Positions 10,414 through 20,590 of a stretch of 26,244 nt of DNA are shown here, one piece after another; the first letter of the stretch is position 1; every line of letters begins with the position of its first letter. Under the pieces are notes generated by a model that worked only from the letters and a program-made list of their open reading frames with translations, ran no database searches and was not told the DNA's origin. Where the stretch lies: the NCBI GenBank assembly GCA_000969725.1, contig JXSR01S018191.1; one strand, given 5' to 3'. The translations under genes were made by a program, and so were the position numbers. The stretch is from Ophiothrix spiculata (lineage: Eukaryota; Echinodermata; Ophiuroidea; Amphilepidida; Ophiotrichidae).

Positions 10414-10548
10414 CTCATAGCAATATATTGTGGCATTGAACGTGGCCTTTGCGGATGTTAGTATCTTCTTATAGTATGGCCAATAGGTGAAGTCATTACC
10501 AAGTATATGGATCCCAGCAGGTTTGAGACAAATTGTCTTACCGCCCCC
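10414..10548 (-). other. Conserved 45-codon open frame in copy B (possible exon remnant)
   Basis: Paralogue of 2186-2320: starts GGGKTICLKPAG and ends FNATIYCYE, with T-to-I and K-to-T as the only residue changes. It is bounded by TAA on both sides (10549-10551 upstream, 10411-10413 downstream). Unlike copy A, the DNA downstream is not interrupted by a transposon, yet no continuation of the frame is seen, so if real it would be a terminal exon. No family recognised. Confidence 0.25.
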
Positions 10549-11722
10549 TTAACCATTAACCAATTTACCTTTATATCGACTTGTTTATACAAATAAATGA
10601 TGTTGAAAGGTGAGTCACATCTCATCACTGTAATTTAAAAGTCATCAGTGATTTGATTAAGTTGTCATCATTGCTATACTTCTTTTTCGGGTTTGCGATT
10701 TGATCCTATTTTTGATTAATTGCACCCTTTTGAGTGTTATCTCATTTGAACAACCTCTGTAACCAAGAAAACTCTAGATCTGAGTTTATTAGCACGAGTG
10801 AAAGATATGGACTGAATAATATAAGCTTCAGAGGAAAACTGCTAGTACCATAAGGCCCGGCCATTAGGTTTCATCTTTATTGAAAATATCACCTTTATAA
10901 CCGAATATAAAAAGCAAAACAAGAATCCGACGTTTTTATGCGTAACTTAACTTTTAACAAGAAGTAGTTTCCTATAGAGGAATTGAGAAAGAGAACTAAA
11001 TCATAAACTTTACTTCCCATCATTTTCACTCTATAATAAGGGAGGATGAGTCCTAAATAAGAAATATCCTAAAGCCTGCTTTAGTGTATTCCATGGTTGT
11101 GAAAACATGACCCTCTGTTAAAATAAGCAATGCTGTCAACACTATCATTAAATTCCACGAATTATGACACCCGTCTTGGTCAGTGTATGTTTACTTATAG
11201 AGTTTTGGTATTTGGGCAAACATGACCCACCAAAATGTCCACACACTTGTATTGCTCTTTGATAGAAAAACGTTACATCATTTAAAAAAATAACAAAACG
11301 TATAGGCCTATACTGATAGATGAACAATGACAAAGATAAAAAAATGTAGATTCATAATTCTACAAAGAGTACATTTTATTTTGATTTAGCAGGCCGGCAC
11401 AAACCTAACACTTTATTCCCTAACATTTGTCATCCTCATGCACGCTAATCTCACTATCTCTTAAGCTAAATGTCCTAATGTGAGTTGTTTAGCACTGCTT
11501 TGTTGAAATGTGTCAACTTAATCATTAAAATATTCAGAAATGTGACATGAATCTCACCGGACTCGCATTTCCCCTAGAAGTGAAAAATATCTAAGTATTT
11601 AAGTGCATTTTAAATCCTGTTTAGACTGACTTTCATTATCACTCATAAATAATGCATTAATTGTATGTGTTTTATTAACTTTTCTGTTCATTTCATAACA
11701 ATATTTCAACACCTGATATAAT

Positions 11723-12138
11723 ATGTAACTTTTTTACTCCTATGACATCTTTGTTTGCCATTTAATATAAAGGATCCAAATTTGTTCAATGTAAATCCTT
11801 TACTCACAAGCAATCTCAATCTCAAACCCACAATATTTATGCCAACGTCAGCTACATAAACGATGTATACTTGGCTTACAAAGTTATGGAAAGAATAAGC
11901 TATCTAAGGTAGTCAGCAAAAGCAAACTTTTATTATCAGCAATTATACAACTCTTTAAAAATATCTATAGTTAATAAATTTTGGGTCGATAGTTAAGGAC
12001 TCCAATTTTTTTTTGGCATGAGTATTAGTATGGGTTCAAATAGTTCTTAACAGATAATGAAGCTTAACTATATACGATAAGCGTTTAAATATAAATTGCA
12101 GTTCTTAAAAAGAAGGCCATCAAAGCACATCAAATCAA
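11723..12138. repeat. Copy B-specific segment (insertion in B or deletion in A)
   Basis: Copy A passes directly from ATATTTCAACATTTGATA to AGCATTGTCGCACATGATAA (about 3850-3890). Copy B has about 415 bp between the same two blocks. I see no clear terminal inverted repeat or target duplication at its ends, so whether it is a transposon, or ancestral sequence lost from A, is open. Confidence 0.55.
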
Positions 12139-12579
12139 AAGCATTGTCGCATTTGATAAATTCCAGATGGGGTTATTCTACTATCAGCTATGTACGTCAG
12201 CTATTCTCACGATTGAGAAGCCATATATGTACATGTTGTTAAAACCACTTTAAACGAAGTGTGGACTTTTTGCAATACTCAAAAAACAATATTATGCCTT
12301 TGAGGTTATTAAAAGTGCTATGTATATCATTTTAGGGACCAATATTGGAAATAACATGCCTTACAGGGCATAAGTTTAAGTGTTTGTATTGAAAGTCTTG
12401 CTAAAAAATCATTACACATTTACATGCAATTGGGCATACAATTTAATGTGTCCAGTGTTAAAAGCAAGCTGCTCACGTCACTTCAATTTATATAGTGTAT
12501 TTAATCAAAATTAATCAAAACCTCATTAACAGTGAAGACTGGTAGCTTAAGTATCGGGGCAAGCACCTGTATTTTCATA

Positions 12580-12819
12580 CACTCTTAAATAGAAAGGATC
12601 AAATTGATCCGATAAAGTATCAAATATGAGCTTACCCTTTTCCGGATCAATTTTGATCCAAATTCTCCTCAAATTTGATCCTTTTCGGATCAAAAAAGAG
12701 TGTGTTTGATCCGAAAAGGATCAAATTTGAGGAGAATTTGGATTAAAATTGATCCGGAAAAGGGTAAGCTCATATTTGATACTTTATCGGATCAATTTGA
12801 TCCTTTCTTTTTAAGAGTG
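12580..12819. mobile_element. 240-bp near-perfect palindromic element, TA target duplication
   Basis: Each arm (12580-12694 and 12705-12819) is almost the exact reverse complement of the other, with a 10-base loop AAAGAGTGTG. The ends are CACTCTTAA/TTAAGAGTG and TA flanks both (12578-12579, 12820-12821). Copy A has the empty site TTTTCATA near 4310. GGATCAA/TTGATCC motifs recur many times along each arm. The loop contains AGAGTG, the element's own end motif, so the whole may derive from two ~120-bp elements fused head to head. No coding potential. Confidence 0.9.
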
Positions 12820-12865
12820 TAGTTGTAATGATGCTGCAACTTCTATCTCGCAAACAAAGGAACAC

Positions 12866-13090
12866 TAGTGTAAACAAATGAACACGTATTTTAGCCATAA
12901 TTTATGTGTTCAAATGTAACACTTTTTGAACACTTAACAGCGTTCATTTGATAAAGTGTTAAAAGAGTGCTAGTATTAAACAAATGAACACATAACTAAC
13001 ACATAAAGTAAACGTATATATGCGTTCAAATGTAACACTTCTTGAACATTTGGCAACGTTCAATTGAAAAAGTGTGAGCAAATCTGAACA
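12866..13090 (+). repeat. Duplicated GAACAC-rich repeat
   Basis: Two related units (about 12868-12965 and 12966-13090) each contain ACAAATGAACACxTA, GTTCAAATGTAACACTT(C/T)T and a GTTCA(T/A)TTGA(T/A)AAAGTGT stretch. AACACT/AGTGTT pairs give internal hairpin potential. The repeat begins exactly where homology to copy A ends and is probably another inserted element. Its outer ends are unclear. Confidence 0.65.
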
Positions 13091-13253
13091 CTTGCAAAAC
13101 TTAAGTTGATTAAAGTCAAGTGTAATAAGTGTAACTAACCATTTTTCGTATGTTCTTGGACACAGGTTGCTGATAAAAAAAAGAAATATGGTTAAATATT
13201 TCCAGTATATATATGGCTTTAAGATAAAGTTAAAATAGTTGAACCCCTTTTGG

Positions 13254-13590
13254 TGTTAAAAATTAGAACGCGTCCGTTTCATTTAGTGTGCATAAAAGTG
13301 TTTGCATCTGAAGTTCACATTTCTTTGATGTCACAATCTGTCATTAATGTGATTAGTGCTCCATATCTCTTATACGTGTGAAGTCCCATGACTATCTATT
13401 ACTTGCCAAAACCATAAATTATTGAAGTGTATAATTACAAGAAATTCATATCATGATATATACTTCAAGGTGGTCACAGCTAAAAAGTGATAGATGGATA
13501 GTCATTAGCTAGGCATACATTCCTGTTAAGCTTCTTTGAAACCCTTTAACTGTATTTTCACCATACTTGGCGTCGTTCTAATTTCTGATT
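13254..13590. repeat. Imperfect fold-back element
   Basis: Nested complementary blocks: TTAAAAATTAGAACGCG (13256-13272) with CGTCGTTCTAATTTCTG (13571-13587); GACTATCTATTACTT (13390-13404) with AGTGATAGATGGATAGTC (13487-13504); ATTGAAGTGTATA (13421-13433) with TATATACTTCAAGG (13457-13470). The nesting order fits one long decayed hairpin, typical of an old fold-back MITE. No target duplication is evident. Confidence 0.6.
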
Positions 13591-13649
13591 CTGTGTATTT
13601 ACCCACTCAACGGCGGAAATATGTCAATTATAGGAATGGTTTACACGCA

Positions 13650-14085
13650 GACCGAATTCATAAACGTAGCAATTGCTAGTAAGTGAAATCAGTTTAAGAA
13701 AAAGCAATAGCTAGACTAGAAAAGATTCAACCATAACAATTGCTTAAAAACATATTTACAACCTTAAGCTTGGACTTATACCTTTTTCTTGTCTGGAATC
13801 AAACCATACAAGCAATACCGTAGCTACCATGCAAGCATGAAAAGTTTTCAGGCACAAACGTTACAGCAAGTCGCTCTACATTTTTGAAAATCTTTCGAAA
13901 ATGTAAGTAATTGATACATGTCGTAGGCAAAAGGTCAACTTTATAAATACAAAATTCATGTAAGTAATAATACTAACCATTCTTGCGGCCTTGAACTTGC
14001 TTTTTCTTGCAAGTCAGTGCAAGTTTATAAATCTAACAATCTAAAAGCTATAGAAATATCAATTAGTACTTATATGAATTCGGCC
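13650..14085. repeat. Possible degenerate inverted-repeat element
   Basis: GACCGAATTCATAAACG at the left and TATATGAATTCGGCC at the right are inverted copies. Weaker matches continue inward (GAAAAAGCAA, AATTG). The ends match well only for about 12 bp, so this may be a worn MITE or coincidence. Confidence 0.35.
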
Positions 14086-14210
14086 TAATCTTGGCCAAAG
14101 TTTAAAAGTTTCAAAAGTTCAGAATTTGGTACATGGCCAAACCTATATGTGACCGTCTATCTTAAACGAACCATAAATGCAGCAAACGTAATTTGCCTAA
14201 ATTGATTTTT

Positions 14211-14905
14211 GACAGATTCGCAATCCTTGTGCTTACTTCAAAACCCCGTCAAAGTTTCATTTCAAGAAAATGATTCGAAATATGAAATATATCTGTATTT
14301 TTGGACGACAATCAATAGAAAATATAGGGCTTACTAATTTTTGAACGCGTGTATCTCATTTATACATTTTACTGACAACCTTTGACGGACCGTAATTTGA
14401 CTTTTGGAAATTAAGTTAACTTCATTAATAAACACGATTAAGGTGTCATTTTAATCCTTTACATGGTCTTTGCAAATATAAAAAAAAAATGAAAAGGACA
14501 AGAGGCTGCATTCACGGCTGGGATGGACGGTCACATGATGATAATGTTAAAAGGTTTGACAGATTCGGAATCCTTGTGCTTACTTCAAAAACCCGTCAAA
14601 GTTTCATTTCAAGAAAATGATTGGAAATATGAAATATATCTGTATTTTTGGACGACAATCAATAGAAAATATAGGGCTTACTAATTTTTGAACGCGTGTA
14701 TCTCATTTATACATTTTACCGACAACCTTTGATGGACCGTAATTTGACTTTTGGAAATCAAGTTTACTTCATTAACAAACATGATTAAGGTGTCATTTTA
14801 ATCCTTTACATGGTCTTTGCAAATATAAAAAAAAAATGAAAAGGACAAGAGGCTGCATTTACGGCTGGGATGGAAGGTCACATGATGATAATGTTAAAAG
14901 GTTTG
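14211..14905 (+). repeat. Tandem duplication, two 347-bp units
   Basis: Positions 14211-14557 recur at 14558-14905 with only a handful of substitutions: both run from GACAGATTCG through CCCGTCAAAGTTTCATTTC, GGACGACAATCAATAG, an A9-10 run and AAAGGACAAGAGGCTGCATT to GATGATAATGTTAAAAGG. The high similarity indicates a recent unequal duplication. No coding frame is shared. Confidence 0.93.
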
Positions 14906-16003
14906 AACCATATGCTCTAATCTAACAGTATATCTCAGTATGTCATATCATCTCCCACATGGTAACCATTTTAATCCTATTTGAAATATAAATTTCAACT
15001 TTTTTGTGATTGAAGATAATGTCAACAAAACAGACCTAGCGAATAATCTGAGTAATAAGAAATTTAAGACACTTTTAAGCGGATATCTTTTCTCTTTCTT
15101 GCATACTGTCGATATATTGGTAACCACACAAATTCAATGGGTTTTGTTTCAAGATGTTATCATGTTTTTATCAAGTCTTCATTGCTATGAAATACCAGAC
15201 ACTCGTGGGGATTGCTGTAATAAGTGATCTTTTCATCAGTTGTAAGCGTGGTTTTAGATGAATATTGAAGTTAACATTAGAATCTATATAGATGAGTAAA
15301 TGTTGTTTTTTCCTTAAAAGATAGTACAAGGCAAAGTGCTCCAGATATGTGTCTCCATGAAGACGCCCACTAGAGTCGAGACGGGCAATAATAAGCTCAA
15401 ACAAAAAAATGAGGTGCAGGATAAAATTTGTGTCTTTTTGACAAAAAATTCAAATTTAATGGCAATACTCCACTTTTTTTACAAGAACGGTGCAATTCTA
15501 CCAAAAGATACAATACCGCACCTTGATGGAACAAAAATTATTCGGATCAAAAATGTAAATGTTGTTGCAAAGTTTTAAACCTCTTCTAATGATTTCTACC
15601 AACACGTATAAGAACATTCATTCAAGATGTATTTACTTAACAATCTTTAGATTAAGTTGATGAGGAGTTCAGTCATAAAAGTCTAGTGACGCCACTATAA
15701 CAACTTATTATATCATTAAGAATACCATATGTGCATGGTCAGAATTTATAGACTTTTCAAATTTGTGAATTTTGTTTTTCATTTTCCTACATGTAACATT
15801 TTTGGGACAGTATTTCTAGCCAGAACTTCTCATTGAGGACAGAACTCTATAGTGACGCCGGACTTATGAGATAAATTACTTGAAAGTACTACAAAATGTG
15901 TTATCGATTTTTAGGGATCAACATGGAATGTTTCGAAATAGTTATGGTTTGAATTCACATTAGCTTGTATATATACGTAATTATTATCTGCATTCATGAG
16001 ACT
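14906..16003. other. No recognised feature
   Basis: AT-rich sequence. The open frames at 15006-15227 and 15336-15578 (plus strand) and 15171-15404 (minus strand) overlap one another and show no domain, splice context or repeat partner. Confidence 0.45.
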
Positions 16004-16495
16004 TTTGATGCTATTTTATCGAATTGACATTCATGACATGTGCGCATCATGCAAAGAGAATTCATGTACTTATTATATGAATGTCCCAACAGTACCTTAT
16101 GAATGTTAAGTATCCACTTAGCCTCAATGACCAGACGTCAGATGAGATACGATAAGTTTACAGGTTTATTGAATTATCTTTGCTTTATTGTGTACTGGAA
16201 CCTCAAATGCGACTTTTGCATCACATTTTTAGTCACGAGGAAGACCCTGGTAAGAGGAGACTCCGAGGAGACATGCATAAGAGGGCGACAGGGACGTGGC
16301 AATGGAGCTATTTTGATCATCTAGTTGAAACCCGTGGTCATTTAAGGTGAAGTGGACACTCAACATTCTTAAGGTACTGTTGGGAAATTCCTGTGATCTC
16401 CTCTGTTCTAACAATATAGGATAAGATTAGTACATGATTTCACGTTACATGATGTGCACGTGTCATGAATGTCTAATGATCGAAATAGCATCAAA
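16004..16495. repeat. Fold-back element with ~130-160-bp arms
   Basis: The left arm (16004-16132: TTTGATGCTATTT, GACATTCATGACATGTGC, TCCCAACAGTACCTTA) is mirrored by the right arm (16336-16495: TAAGGTACTGTTGGGA, GCACGTGTCATGAATGTC, AAATAGCATCAAA). The spacer (16133-16335) contains a more GC-rich patch near 16235-16305, with an open frame but no recognisable product. No clear target duplication flanks it. Confidence 0.75.
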
Positions 16496-16509
16496 GGTAT
16501 GCATAACAT

Positions 16510-16983
16510 AATTGAATACACCAGAATAAGAACATCCCAACTCCAATAGCTCCCTTCTGTTAATTATATTTATAAAATAAAAATGCATACAAATTTCTGA
16601 AAATGCTTTCACATCAATAAATAGCATTTCCATGTCAATATCCTAATCATATTGTCACTTTTGACCATGTAGTTGACTTGTTTAGACATTTTTAGATAAT
16701 TGTTATAGTACATAGTTGCTATATATATTTAAACAGTCATTACAAGAACATCCCAACTCCATGAGCTCCCTTCTGCAACTATATGCTAGGCGAAAATTAT
16801 CTAACAATGTCTAACAAAGTCAACTACAAGGTCAAATGTGACACTATGATTGAGATAAAGACATGGACATGCTTTCTAGTGATTTGAAAGCATTTTCAGA
16901 GATTTATATGCGTTTATATTTTACATAACTTAACAGAAGGGAGCTATTAGAGTTGGGATGTTCTTATTCTGGCGTATTCAATT
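16510..16983 (-). mobile_element. Long inverted-repeat MITE, family copy 2 (reverse orientation)
   Basis: Its reverse complement follows 6516-6952 from end to end: the same CTTTGTTAGACATTGTTAGA core, the same internal GAACATCCCAACTCC arm (here at about 16746-16765) and the same outer ends (AATTGAATACACCAGAATAA ... TTATTCTGGCGTATTCAATT). TA flanks both sides if AATT is partly counted as element. It is slightly longer than copy 1 because of short internal gaps there. No coding capacity recognised. Confidence 0.87.
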
Positions 16984-17248
16984 ACTCATTAATCATCAAT
17001 GAGAGATACGATAAAAGTTTGTATTTGTTATTTGATACTCGGCTGTCACAACTACTTCAGTACTGTTACGGTAGCCCTGTATACAGTATATACCAATAAC
17101 CTTCGATGCTTCTGTGTTTCTTCACATGACCTGGGACATATGTTACATTGTATATATTAAATTTCGATACATTTCGATAAACAACCTTATGACCTTGCGA
17201 ACATTTTAAGTTTTAGAACATAATTAGGGAGTATAATATTCTGGTTGC

Positions 17249-17563
17249 GCAGGCCCGTAGCCAGGATTTTTTCAAGGGGGGTGCGGATTTTCAAAAAGTT
17301 GACCTCTTGGAGGAAATTTTTTTGTTTTGGTCGACCCTAAACTAATTTTAGTAGTTTTTTAGCAGTTTTATTTTGTGTAGTATTTTATTAAAAAACGACC
17401 TATATTTACTTGTTTTGGTGGTTTAGGTGTTCTTTGGGTGGTCATTTAGGGAATTTTTGTGGACCTTTTTTGTACATTGTGCATTGTACATTTTTTTTTG
17501 GGGGGGGGGATGCGACGCCCCCACCGCACCCCCCTCCCCCCCCCCCCCTGGCTACGGGCTTGC
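17249..17563. mobile_element. Short interspersed element ending in GCCCGTAGCCAG, copy 1
   Basis: Ends are GCAGGCCCGTAGCCAGG (left) and CTGGCTACGGGCTTGC (right), inverted copies with one mismatch. A second shared block, AGGGGGGTGCGG, lies inside both ends. The right end carries long G and C runs (about 17501-17548). The left 230 bp also occur at 25614-25868, including TGGTCGACCCTAAACTAATTT. Repeats with this GTAGCCAGG end are seen in many invertebrate genomes. An open frame through the G/C runs (17410-17682) is an artefact of the homopolymers. Confidence 0.75.
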
Positions 17564-17980
17564 TGGTGGGGATGGAGAAACTATGGGTGAGTCAAAAGAG
17601 GTTAAGACCCAAACTGGGGGATAAAAACGAAATAGAATTGAATAGATTATTTTTAATAAAATGGGTGCGGGTTTCCCTTTAAAGCGATATTTTGATGTCT
17701 CATTCAGGTCACTTCTACGTTTTTTTTAAATAACAATACTCATGATACTTGTAAGTATTCTGGCATGTTTCACAAGTTTGGAGACATGACTTCAATTTTA
17801 AGGTTCGATGGTGTCTTGTATTGGAATCCTTTATTTTCAATGCACTGAATGAATACCATGAAGATATGACATGGATTTCCTGACAGACAAGGTAAATCAT
17901 CATAATCACTTTAAAGTAAGCTGAATTAGTTGCAACTTAGAAAATTTATACAAATACTTACTAGCATTTCAATGGTCATT
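17564..17980. other. No recognised feature
   Basis: Nothing beyond a short cysteine-containing minus-strand frame (17715-17909) without family resemblance. Confidence 0.4.
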
Positions 17981-18584
17981 TGTGATGACTCACATCGAAA
18001 AGGGGGACTTTGCGACGATCTGCAAACTGAGATATCAGGCTTTGAAGTTGAGAAGTGGTAAAATTTTCGTCTAGGGGTGAATTTAAGATTTTGTGATATT
18101 ATGAATCTTCAAAGTGTAAACAATCTTCCTACCAAGCCGTTTTCTATAAAATTGCGAAAAAATCTCGTTTTCGCAATTTTGTGATCAGAAGAAAAAACAT
18201 CCATATTATTTAAAAATATTCCTAATTTGCCATATTTTTGTAACTGAATTAAAGATATGTATCTTGACAATGTCTGTGTTAAATTTGATGATGATTGAGT
18301 ACACCTAAGTACCCGTTGCTAAGGAGATATGTGTATAGTTGAATAGTAATCAATAAAATTGATGCTTTCACAAACCCAAACTTTAAAGCCTGTTTTTTCC
18401 AATTGCTATTTTTGAAAAGTAATCAACACGCTCTTACTAAAATACCTCAATCTTCGGACCGGATTGTTGTATCGAAATGTTTGAGGTACCAAATAACTTG
18501 TGAAACTCTAAGCTTTCTCATGATGTCAAAAACTCAATTTTGATGTCGGAACCAAAGTCCCCCCTTTCGGTGTGAGTCATCACA
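17981..18584. mobile_element. 604-bp element with 30-bp terminal inverted repeats
   Basis: The left end TGTGATGACTCACATCGAAA, then AGGGGGACTTTG, is mirrored by CAAAGTCCCCCC, then TTTCGGTGTGAGTCATCACA. The repeat matches at about 30 of 32 positions. Immediately outside TGATGACTC...GAGTCATCA stand CATTTG and CATTTA, a possible 5-6-bp target duplication; alternatively TG/CA belong to the element. An internal hairpin (AAATTGCGAAAA...TTTTCGCAATTTT, about 18149-18181) is present. There is no transposase frame. The superfamily is undecided. Confidence 0.82.
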
Positions 18585-18731
18585 TTTATGGTAGCCATGG
18601 GAGCCCAGCATGTATTTGCCGCAAATCATTCTGTGCAGTAGCCTAAGACATGTACTTCATGGGTTTCCATTCCTGTCACTATTCTATCATTGAAATACAT
18701 AAATTGTATTTGCTCCTCTTTTAATCTCTAG

Positions 18732-18776
18732 CAACGTAATCGCAAGACGGAAAATAGCTCTAAGACATCACAGGTT
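18732..18776 (+). CDS. Candidate 45-nt cassette exon
   Basis: A strong acceptor (GCTCCTCTTTTAATCTCTAG, ending 18731) and a consensus donor GTAAGT at 18777 enclose 45 nt that read without stop as QRNRKTENSSKTSQV, a hydrophilic linker-like peptide. The length is a multiple of three. No flanking exons are recognised, and a competing exon-like segment lies 100 bp away on the other strand, so at most one is likely real. Confidence 0.2.
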
Positions 18777-18874
18777 GTAAGTTGTAATTCTGACTTACTC
18801 TATATAGATTCAACAATTAGTGTACCTTGTACCTGAACTTGTTATTACACACGAGAGATAGTTGATCCTATTAC

Positions 18875-18934
18875 CTTGCATGGTTTCATTGAAAAGCTGC
18901 TTTCAAGTTCAGTGATATTCATTCCAGTATATAT
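18875..18934 (-). CDS. Candidate 60-nt exon, minus strand
   Basis: On the minus strand a good acceptor (ACAACTTGTATTTGCAG) is followed by 60 nt open in one frame only (begins IYTGMNITELES, ends MKPCK) and then AAG|GTAATA as donor. Phase is 0 on both sides. No partner exon was found and the product is unknown. It conflicts in strand with 18732-18776. Confidence 0.22.
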
Positions 18935-19856
18935 CTGCAAATACAAGTTGTTTTTAAATCAGCAAAACACAGAATACTTCTAAAATCTGTAAATCTGAAG
19001 TTTGGAAGTTATCTGTTTGTAGCAAATTGTGTAGGTAACAGAAACTTGACACATATAATTTTGCTGTATGTCCAGAGAGATTACATTATCTGATTGCAAC
19101 AACTATTTACATCAGTTACCTTAGAAAATAGATTACCATGTAAATATCTTTAATCTGCAATCTTGTTTTAACTTTGACACATGGGTTTAAAAGATATCAA
19201 AGCGACTAAATGTTGTTTGGAGTAGGCATCATTCTGGACACAAAGCAGCAAATGTTATATCTTCAGAATTCCTGCGATATTTGTCTCAATTTTGTTCCAT
19301 CAGCTGTGCCTGTAATTATGATTTTGTTATTATCTATCTCTTAAGGTACCAGTAGTAACAAAAATAAATTCATATCGAAAGTATTCCTTATATCTGCATA
19401 GTTTTTGTCCAAATTAGTAATAAATCTAGTGTCATCTTGAAAGTAAACGTATATCCATCATGATCATTTTAATGGTGGTGTTTAAATCTATAATTTTTAA
19501 ATACTAGGTCTAGAGAAAGGCTATTCAAATAAAAACTGACATCATACGGCATCTTAATTAAAGGCTTTCTGTTGATAACAATAACCAAAACACATTATCG
19601 AAGAAACTAATTATTTCACGTCAAATATTAATTGTCAATTTATTTTGTTGAGTTTGGCAACTTTTGCAAATTGTTATTATTTTGACTTTTTTTATTAAAT
19701 AAATATTTGAATAATTTTAGCTTTAACGTACTCATCCTCGCCTAAAAATCGGCTTTAATAATGTTTTCAATTTTATTACAATCTGTTGCTCTAGATTTAC
19801 AAATTCATAACATAAATCATCACCCAATATAAGAAAGTATTCATTCTATTTCTATA
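18935..19856. other. No recognised feature
   Basis: AT-rich sequence with no repeat partner or reading frame I can support. Confidence 0.4.
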
Positions 19857-19955
19857 GGAAAAGTAGGTCCGTCTGTAGTTGCGCCGTGGGCGCATAGGGC
19901 TCTATCAAACATTTATTTCAAAAACAATATTTGTGTCTATTCTATCACGAAACAT
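19857..19955 (-). repeat. Dispersed ~95-bp repeat, copy 1
   Basis: GGAAAAGTAGGTCCGTCTGT, then AGTTGCGCC, aligns with 22823-22915 (GGAAAAGTAGGTTTGTCTGT, then AGCTTCCCC). Looser similarity continues for about 60 bp more, through TATCAA and TTTGTGTCT. Strand is arbitrary. The class is not recognised. Confidence 0.55.
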
Positions 19956-20537
19956 GTATCTCTGTATCTTATATGTGTAAAGGAAGGAAGCTAAGGATCT
20001 GCAATGAGGTGCTTAAATTTCCAGGCAAAAGGGACATGTAACATGTTTTAGGTTTCAGTGTCAGTACTAATACATCTTAAAAATTCTATACAGGCTTATC
20101 TTGTGCAGTGTATGCAATTGCGCATTATGAGTCCAGTATTTCAATTTAAGGCAATGTTGAAGTCGTTTACTATTTTACTTATGGTCATGATTAAAATATA
20201 AGAAACTTAATGCTTGTGTAAGTATTATAGGAGGAAGATTCATTTTGCTGTGATTCGCGTCGATATGCTTCACTTTGATCAACCATAACCTTTAAAGTCA
20301 AATAAAAAGCAAAGATGAAATTCCAAAGTATAGCAACAAATAAAAGCACTAAATTCATCACAAAATGCACATTTCTTACAAATCACGACTTAAGATTTTA
20401 CAAAGAATTGCATAAAGATCTTGATAAACCTTTCTCTCATATTTAATTTGATGGATGAAGCGATCACAAAGATAACGATCAAAAAATAAAGCCCCTTTCA
20501 CATCAGAGCCTTCATGTAAAGTTGGTTGAGTTATGTT

Positions 20538-20590
20538 ACATAATATAATATAATATAATATAATATAATACAGGTATAATATAATATAAT
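20538..20590 (+). repeat. TAATA pentanucleotide microsatellite
   Basis: About six perfect TAATA units (20541-20570), a short interruption (CAGG), then further TATAA units to 20590. Confidence 0.95.

Larger units (their letters stand above)
9686..12860 (+). repeat. Large segmental duplication, copy B
   Basis: Colinear and same-orientation copy of 279-4345. It lacks copy A's tandem repeat and two TA elements. It carries its own palindromic insertion (12580-12819), an extra 25 bp near 9932, and an extra ~415-bp stretch (about 11723-12138). Alignment ends just after ATGCTGCAACTTCTATCTCGC, where the GAACA-rich repeat begins. Confidence 0.85.

Noticed and set aside
17410..17682. 90- and 65-codon frames rich in proline and glycine
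   Set aside because: They come from the G and C runs of the interspersed element at 17249-17563.
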